Shown in pieces: positions 57,297 to 64,000 of a DNA stretch of 64,000 nucleotides. Each line of letters starts with the position of its first letter. The stretch's first letter is position 1. This DNA comes from Mauremys mutica (Eukaryota; Chordata; Testudines; Geoemydidae), in NCBI RefSeq assembly GCF_020497125.1, contig NC_059082.1, positions 61,520,948 through 61,584,947 of the forward strand. Direction: 5' to 3'. The translations under genes and the position numbers were made by a program. Below the pieces are notes generated by a model. That model made no database searches. It was given only the letters and a program-made list of their open reading frames with translations, and had not been told where the DNA came from.

Positions 57297-58260
57297 TTAG
57301 CAAATAATATGTAGAGTACAGCAGGCTGCAATGACCATCAGAATATTTTCCTCTTTGAGGTCTAACCGGCCAAAAAGACAGCACCAGCGACCTTTTACTC
57401 GGCCAAAGTATTCAACAGTCATTTGGCACCTGCTGAGCTTGTTGTTGAAGCACTCCTTCCTACTGTCTAGTTCCCCGGTGTAAGATTTCATGAGTCATGG
57501 GAGCTAGAGGTAGGCGGCGTCTCCAAGGATCACTATGGGCATTTGTTCATCCCCTATTGGAATCTTCTAGAAAGAAAGACCCAGCCTGCAGCTTTCTATA
57601 CAGTCCACTGTTCCTAAAGATACATCCGTCATGCACCTTCCCTGACCACCCCGCATTGATGTCAGTGAAACGGCTCTGGTGATCCACCAGCACCTGCAAG
57701 ACCATGGAGAAATAGCCCTTTCAGTTGATGTACTCTGTCGCAAGATGATCGGAGGCCAAAATTGGGGTATATGTACCATCTATCACCCCATTGTAGTTAG
57801 AGAATCCCATTGCCCCAAAAACATCAATTATTTTCTGCACATTACTGAAAGTCACAGTCCTTTGTAGCAGGAGGTGATTAATGGCCCTGCACACTTGTAT
57901 CACCGCAACCCCCATAGTGGATTTCCAACCCCAAACTGATTCACAACTGACCAGTAGCAGTCTGGAGTTGCCAGCTCCCAAACCGTGATTGCCACTCACT
58001 TTTCCACAGTGAGGGCAGCTCTCATTCTGGTGTCCTTGCAGCACAGTGCTGAGGCGAGCTCCACACACAGTCCCATGAAGGTGGATTTGCGCATCCAAGA
58101 GTTCTCCAGCCCCTGCTTGCCATCCCATACATGCATTGCGATGTGATCCCGCCACTCAGTGGCTTGTTTCCCTAGCCTAGTACTAATGGTCCACCATATG
58201 CAGCTGTTCCGTGAATGCCAGCAGCAATCTTGAATTATCTGTTTTCATGGCAGACATCAC
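57297..58260 (-). pseudogene. HARBI1-like transposase remnant
   Basis: Minus-strand pieces in shifting frames: GVAVIQVCRAINHLLLQRTV, IIDVFGAMGFSNYNGVIDGT (first D region) and ASDHLATEYIN (58155-57721); then out-of-frame sequence matching the middle; then MKSYTGELDSRKECFNNKLS, MTVEYFGRVKGRW (E region, with a codon lost) and VIAACCTLHIIC (57491-57297). Clearly homologous to the intact transposase but with several frameshifts. Confidence 0.85.
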
Positions 58261-58600
58261 CAATTCACTCTCTGCTTCGCAGCTCATGAAATACTACAGG
58301 CCCTGCCATGTTGTGTTCATAAGGCTCATCACCAGCTCAGGGCCCATGCTGTCAGGCAGAAGTGGCAGGCACACAGTTTACAAGGGCAGTTGAAAAACGG
58401 CACAAAACAAAGTAGGAGTCCGATGGTATGATGGACGGGAAGAACAGGATCACAGGACAGCAAGCACCGTCCCCATGAGGCATCGCGATCCATTCCCAGA
58501 GCTCCCAGTGCAGAGGGTGGCGTGTTGCACAGTGGGATAGCTATCCACAATGCAATGCTCTCTCTGTCACTACTCAGATAGCACCCACAGTGGTTTAGGG

Positions 58601-59746
58601 TCTTTGCAGAATAGGTAAGAAAACAATCTAGCTAGATAGTGCGCTTAGCAGAGATGGGATATATCAAAAAGCAGCATGACTGAATAAGATATTTTGTTTG
58701 TTCCATGGTTTTTGTCAGAATTGTTTAAGATTTTCCCATCACCTGATTAGTTAACCTCTTTGTGGGCAGCACTAGGGTCTAAAGACTTCTGGGGTGGGAG
58801 GAGTGGGAGGGGCTTAAAGTGTAAAGGGTGGATTCCTGACAGAGTGAGAGAGGAGTTCCTGATGAAGAGGATATGTGGAATTAGACCTGGAGGAATAAGA
58901 GAATAATTCAATGGGGCAGTTAATCATGCAGCTTGGATAGAGTGAAGGACCTGGAGGAGAGGTGAGTAAAACGGGAGGGACAGAGAGGAGCCAAGATGCA
59001 TAAAACCTTGAAGGCCAGGGTTAGGAGCTTAAATCTGATGCAGAAGGCAAGGAAAACTAGGTACCTTGCTCAGAGTTCTGGGGCGCTTGTATTCAACTTT
59101 CTAGTTCTGTCCTATCACCAAGGGTAAAATACAGAAAGAGTTACAGTGCATTTGACAAGGGGAAGAATGACTTTTTTATCCTCTCAAATTAGTGCTCTAA
59201 CTTATTCATAAATCCAAATTAGAACAGAACGTAACCACTGTCTTTATAGGGAGCTTATACAATAAAACTCTAGGATCCTTCTCACCATGGCAACTGGAAA
59301 GAAACTGCCCCATCCAAGAACATTTCCATTTTCTTCAAAACGAGTTCTTCACTGTTCTTGCTTCTCGAAAGGAATGAGTTCACCCAGTTCTTGGTATAGC
59401 ACTTGGAGCCTGAGTCTTAGCTAGAGTACCACTTAAAGTCTTCTTGTACCATATTAACCCCAAAACAACTGCACACACTAATAACTTATCATTTGTGCTG
59501 CAGAAAGTTACTGAAGAATGGGATCAGTCCCTGTGAGATATCAGTAAGCTTGATTTTCCTCTGAACTGGTTTCACACCAGTCTGATGCCATTACATCTGA
59601 TTTATACCAATGTGTTCAGAATCAAGCCATGTTTTTTTTTCATTTTGGAATGCATTGTAGATTTTTATTTTATTTTTCACTGTGGGTTTATTTTAAACAC
59701 TTCATTAACATTCAACAGAAAACGGTCAGATTTTTCTCATGCAAAG
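58601..59746. other. no gene seen
   Basis: Unrecognised sequence. A palindrome-like piece lies at about 59560-59627 (TGAACTGGTTTCACACCAG with ATACCAATGTGTTCAGAATC). Confidence 0.4.
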
Positions 59747-59748
59747 TA

Positions 59749-60354
59749 GACCTGCCAACTTTCTAATTGCACAAAACTGAACACCCTTGCCCCACCCCTT
59801 CTCTGATGCCCCACCCCCCCACTCACTTCATCCCCCCTCCCTCTGTCACTCACTCTCTCCCACCCTCACTCACTTGCTCATTTTTACTGGGCTGGGGCAG
59901 AGGCTTCGGGAGTTTGGGTGCAGGGCAGGGGTGTGGGAAGGGGTGCTGGCTCCAGGAGGGAGCTCCAAGCTGGGGTAGGCTCCGGGAGGCGCTTACTTCA
60001 GGGGGCTCCCCAGAAGCTGCGACATGTCCCTTGGCTCCTAGTGTTAGGCATGGCCAGGCAGCTCTGCACAGTGCACGCTGCCTCCGTGCGCAGGTGCCAC
60101 CCCCGCATCTCCAATTGGCTGCGGTTCCTGGCCAATGAGAGCTGCAGAGCTGGCGCATGGGGCAAGGGGAGTGCATGGAGCCGCCCTGGCTGCCCCTGTG
60201 CCTCGGAACTGCAGGGACATGTCGCTGCTTCCGGGAGCCATGCGGAGCCAGGTAGGAAGCCTGCCAGGCCCATCAACCAGACTTTTAACAGCCTGGTTAG
60301 CGGTGCTGACCGATGCCACCAGGGTCCCTTTTTGACCAGACATTCTGGCAACCC
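59749..60354. mobile_element. GC-rich TIR element of unclear superfamily
   Basis: GACCTGCCAACTTTCTAATTG at the left resembles the inverted right end GGGTTGCCAGAATGTCTGG. TA lies on each side (59747-59748, 60355-60356). The GC-rich interior produces chance frames on both strands up to 147 codons, without domains. Edges and class are uncertain. Confidence 0.5.
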
Positions 60355-60511
60355 TAGCTGAAAGCATGAAGGAAGTTTTCATAAGTGTCTGTGCAATCAG
60401 CTTGATACCACCCTTAATTCTGATGGACGAACAAGAAGTCACTCCCACAGAAGAACTACTCATAAGGCCCTTCTCTGTAGGCACACTGCAAACAAAACAT
60501 ACTGAAGTGGA

Positions 60512-60600
60512 TGGGCCAGATCCTCAGCTGGTGTACGTGGCATGGCTCTACTGATTTCATTGTCGCTACACTGATTTACAACAGCTGAAGATCTTGCCCA
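60512..60600. repeat. short palindromic repeat (family A), best copy
   Basis: GGGCCAGATCCTCAGCTGGT and, at the right arm, ACAGCTGAAGATCTTGCCC pair over most of their length, around a GGCTCTACTGATTTCATTG centre. Confidence 0.7.
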
Positions 60601-60687
60601 GTAACGTGGCTTTGTTCGGACGATGGCGGTGTCCTCAGCTGAACTCTAGCTGCCTTCAAGGAGACACTGGAGTGGAGACCCTGTCAT

Positions 60688-60970
60688 AGGGGTATGTCTA
60701 CACTGGAACTGGGAGGTGTAAATTCCATCTTGAGACACACCCACACTACTCTGTTCAATATAGCATGCTAAAGAGAGAAGTGTGGTTGCCATGGCACAAG
60801 CAGCAGTAGGGGCTAGCCTCCCAGCATATGCACCTATTGCCTTAGACAGAATCATATGTGGAGCAGCTAGCTTGCAACTATACTTAGTGCACTAGCTCAA
60901 TCAGAGCATGCACATGTATGTCTCCTTGAGTTGGAATTTACCATTCCAGCACAAGCATAGGCATACCCTA
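60688..60970. mobile_element. palindromic MITE
   Basis: AGGGGTATGTCTACACT at the left faces CATAGGCATACCCTA at the right. The interior is partly self-complementary. About 283 bp with no coding. Confidence 0.65.
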
Positions 60971-61802
60971 AGACGAGACCTTCAGAGTACCTATCCTCTG
61001 AGGCCCACAATGATGCAGCTACTAATTAATGAAGCTTCTCAGTGACCCACTGAAGTAGAGGTGTATTATCCCCATTTTGCAGATATGTAACTGAGACCCT
61101 GAAAAGTGAAGGGCCTGATTTGCAGACATGCTGAGCACCCTTGTCTCCTATTAACTTCAATTAAAAGTTGCGGGTGCACTGCACCTCTAAAGCCCATGCC
61201 CCAAATGACTTGCCAGAGTTCAAACAGCAACTGAACCTTTCCAATACCTGAATGGTAGAATTACAAATACTGTCTGTACCACTTAGTGTACTTCATCTTC
61301 AGCATGGTTACCAAACACTAACTAGTCAATCCTTACAAAACCCCAGAGCAATGGTTGGTTTCATTAGCTCCATTTGACAGATGTGGGAGCTCAGGGAAAA
61401 AGTCAAATTACTTGGTCAAGGCCAAGGGCCTGGAGAGCATATTGTCAGAGCTGAGATTAGAACACTAGCAATTCCTGGCACCCAGTCCACTGCTCAAATC
61501 ACTACTTTATAACTTCAACCAAAGTGCTAAAGACGTGTATGGTACTTGTCACCACTCATTCTTTTAAAATGATATGAGACAATGAAGGGGAAAATTCTGT
61601 GGTCCTTCATCAAGCAGAATTATCCATTGACTTCACAAGTAATGGCATTTGAGGAAGGACCACATTATTTTGTTCACATTGTTCATGATAGTAGGGGATT
61701 TATAACCCTGGCTAGAGCTAAGAGTTATATGGATAAACACAATCCTTCCCCACAAAGCTCTGCAAATGCACCTCAGCCCAAACCTGCAATAACCCTACCC
61801 TA
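60971..61802. other. no gene seen; MIR-like pieces
   Basis: MIR-type text at 61361-61505 (read from its 3' side) and weaker text at 61050-61230. The frame 61582-61803 has no domain. Confidence 0.4.
61361..61505 (-). repeat. MIR-type SINE fragment
   Basis: CTCCATTTGACAGATGTGGG, AATTACTTGGTCAAGGCCA and GAGATTAGAACACTAGCAA follow MIR on the minus strand. Confidence 0.55.
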
Positions 61803-62036
61803 GGGCCAGATCTACACTCTGAACTCACAATGGTATAACTATATTGCTCAGGGGTGTGAAACATCCACATCCCTGAGGAACGCAGTTACACTGACCTTTT
61901 GTAGACAGCACTATGTTGATGGGAGGGTTTCTCTCATCGACACAGATACCACCTCTCATGGAGGTAGATTAACTACACTGATAGAAGCAGCTCTCCCATC
62001 AGCATAGTAGCATCCTCACTGAAGCGCTACAGCGGT
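61803..62036. mobile_element. MITE, left part, cut by a hAT
   Basis: GGGCCAGATCTACACTCTG start, CTCAGGGGTGTGAAACATCC hairpin and GAAGCGCTACAGCGGT at the break. This is a common sauropsid MITE whose second arm should resume beyond the window, past the hAT. Confidence 0.65.
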
Positions 62037-64000
62037 CAGGGCCGTAGCAACAAAGAACGTGGCCCCCTCCGAACATATGTCCGGGGCCCCTTACAATGCA
62101 GAAACTGGAATGCGGTATTTATTTTATACAATATACAGGGTTCATATTATGTATACATAGGCCTACAGTGTACATGTATTCCGTATTTACGCAAAGCGCT
62201 TCTTTCGAGCCTTGTTCTCCGCAAATTGGTTAATCAATGCGTCATAGTCCAGAGATCTGGCAATCTTGTTTTCGATTGAGATAACTGCAAGCGCAGAAAG
62301 CCTGTCATCTGTCATGGTTGAGCGCAGGATATTCTTGATCAGTTTCATTCTGCTGAAGCTCCTTTCAGCACCGGCGACAGTAACTGGTGTGGTCAGAAGA
62401 ATTCTGATGCAAATGCAAAGATTCGGATATATCTCCTGAAGGCTGTTCTTGTATATGTACGTTAAAAAATTGTTTGCCGTGACAAGTCCTCTCTCTTTCT
62501 CGATGACATAAATAAAATGATTCAATTCCATTATGAGTTCGTTGGCATCAATGTCTCCCATTTTTCTTTCAAAATTTTTGCTGTGATTCTCCAGTTCATT
62601 TTCTCTGTGACACTGCTTCAGGCTGTTAGCGTTGTACAGAAATCCAAACAACTTATACGACTCCACGAGTTGGTCAAATCGCGACGAAACAGAAGATATG
62701 GCCTGATCAGTGAGAACAAGAAAGAACTGCGATTTGAATTTTTCTTCGGCAGAAAGACGACTCGAATCATCAGCACATTTGTAATCAAACATTCTCTTCT
62801 TACGTCGCACCCAGGTTTCTGGAAACACCTGCTCAATACCCATATGCTCTGCTATTTCACGTGCATTTGTGACCACAGAGTTATATCCTGTATTTCGATA
62901 GTCTTCCAAAAACTTCATTGTAGCACCGACTTCTGCCTGCAGTACGTCAATTGACACATCTGGTGACTGAATTAATTTGCTGGTTTTATTGACGTGAAAT
63001 AGTATATTGTACCACGTGTACACAGTCAGAACAAAAGGCCACATAGTAACATGGTCTAAAAGCGCACCGGCTTCTGTTGCTGTATTGCCATCTTTCTTTT
63101 CGAGCGCATATTCTCGCAAAGATGACAAAGCATTGCACAATTCTTCAAGGTGATAACGCAATGGCTTCACAGCATCAATTCTCGACTCCCAACGAGTGTC
63201 CGATAACCCTTTAACAGATATTGGCATATGTTCTTGAAGTATATCTCAACGTGAAGGTGACGAAGAAAAGATAACGTATATTCTGTTAATCAGACCGAAA
63301 AAGTCAACGGCATATTTCGATGACTTTGCCGCGTCTGAGATCACAAGATTCCAAGTGTGAGCTCCACATGGTACATACAAGGCACGGTCATTTATTTCTA
63401 GCATGCGGGCTTGAACTCCTTTATTCTTTTCTCTCATATTTGCGCCGTTATCATAAGCTTGGCCTCTCATGTCAGCAATGTCTATTCCTAAGTTGTTTGC
63501 CTTTTCACGAAACACTTCCAATAAGCCTTCGCCAGTTGTATCATGAACATTAAGAAAACCAACAAACGCTTCACGAATATTGACACCATCTTCACCGTTG
63601 CATTCAACAAAGCGTAACACCACAGACATCTGTTCTTCATGTGACACGTCGGGAGTACAGTCCAAAATAACTGAATAATATTTTGCTTTTTTAAGCTGCG
63701 CTATGTTGGCCTCTTGAATGTTACTGGCAACAAGTTGAATCAGCTCATTTTGGATCTGTGGACTGAGGTACTGAACATGTGTCTCTGCCTTCTGAATCCT
63801 CTGTAAAAGTTCGGTGAGGACAGTATCATACTTTGCAAGCAATTCAAACAGTCCCAAAAAGTTGCCATTCGAAGGATCGCCGAGCTTTTCATTACTTCCT
63901 CGAAATGCTAAGTTTCTTTCGGACAAGAAAATAATGACATCAACCATGCGTTTGACAACATTTCTCCAGAAATCTCTTTCTTTCAGAAAAGCCTGCAATC
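62037..64000 (-). mobile_element. hAT transposon, partial (runs off the window)
   Basis: The left terminus CAGGGCCGTAGCAAC lies at 62037 next to the broken MITE. The transposase reads toward it from the right. The right end is beyond 64000. The candidate duplicated octamer is ACAGCGGT (62029-62036). Confidence 0.8.
62187..63998 (-). pseudogene. hAT transposase (DUF4371 / ZMYM1-like), one visible stop
   Basis: The minus frame runs from the window edge to 62187 with a single in-frame TGA at 63248-63246, where relatives have tryptophan codon TGG (SSSPSR-stop-DILQEH). Before it: KKAKYYSVILDCTPDVSHEE (the DUF4371 catalytic aspartate region), DIADMRGQAYDNGANM and VPCGAHTWNLVISDAA. After it: GLSDTRWESRIDAVKPL and, near the end, PVTVAGAERSFSRMKLIKN, the hAT C-terminal dimerisation region. 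About 604 codons are visible; the N-terminus lies outside. It cuts and joins DNA at hAT ends. The rest looks undamaged, so the copy is young or only just disabled. Confidence 0.88.

Larger units (their letters stand above)
54050..58600. mobile_element. decayed second PIF/Harbinger copy
   Basis: Same gene order as the complete element: Myb/SANT-like remnants on plus (54224-54833, 56490-56715) and transposase remnants on minus (57297-58260). The terminal repeats are not recognisable, so the edges are approximate. A hAT element is inserted at 54871-56464. Many stops and frameshifts mark it as much older than 40672-45468 and from a different subfamily. Confidence 0.75.

Noticed and set aside
59767..60484. 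Frames of 108-147 codons on both strands
   Set aside because: Inside a GC-rich TIR element, mutually overlapping, no domain.

Overview
This 64-kb window looks like non-genic (intergenic or intronic) chromosomal DNA from a turtle or a close sauropsid relative. I found no convincing host protein-coding exon and no tRNA or rRNA gene. The inference rests on the repeats: CR1 LINEs, a tRNA-derived SINE with a CR1-like tail of the kind known from turtles, Penelope-like elements (PLEs) with a GIY-YIG endonuclease, PIF/Harbinger elements beginning GGCCTGGTCTACACTA, many hAT families and old MIR-type SINEs. Family names come from recognition, not from a database search. Almost every substantial open reading frame belongs to a mobile element or is chance coding in GC-rich repeat DNA.

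Layout. 1-16 kb: a hAT-type composite (467-1875, perfect 8-bp target duplication), a second hAT (12131-13269), foldbacks and ancient SINE fragments. 16.2-19.3 kb: a minus-strand PLE broken by an ERV-type solo LTR (16882-17656) and by a Harbinger-type MITE (18113-18401). 22-27.4 kb: a CR1 with a hAT MITE inside, a SINE split by another hAT between its A and B boxes, and a 2.2-kb hAT-like element holding an inverted pair of LTR arms. 27.4-40.6 kb: a second PLE copy (31641-33066), a third PLE fragment, another Harbinger-type MITE (36044-36335), a minus-strand CR1 and a hAT (39528-39848). 40672-45468: a structurally complete PIF/Harbinger with TAA target duplications and two convergent open genes. 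47.6-53 kb: a CR1 split by a hAT, a short hAT MITE and a palindromic MITE. 54-58.6 kb: a decayed second Harbinger carrying a younger hAT (54871-56464) that keeps a 230-codon BED-finger reading frame. 59.7-64 kb: further MITEs, one split by a hAT whose transposase has one visible in-frame stop and runs off the window.

How parts fit together. The complete Harbinger encodes the two proteins such elements use: a Myb/SANT-type DNA-binding protein, apparently from two exons, and a DDE transposase. The MITE at 18113-18401 shares its terminal repeat and its TTCGAA-rich motifs, so it may use the same machinery. The second PLE copy keeps the empty version of that MITE's insertion site, which proves the MITE ends and TTA duplication from this sequence alone. 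Target duplications let many nested insertions be ordered in time.
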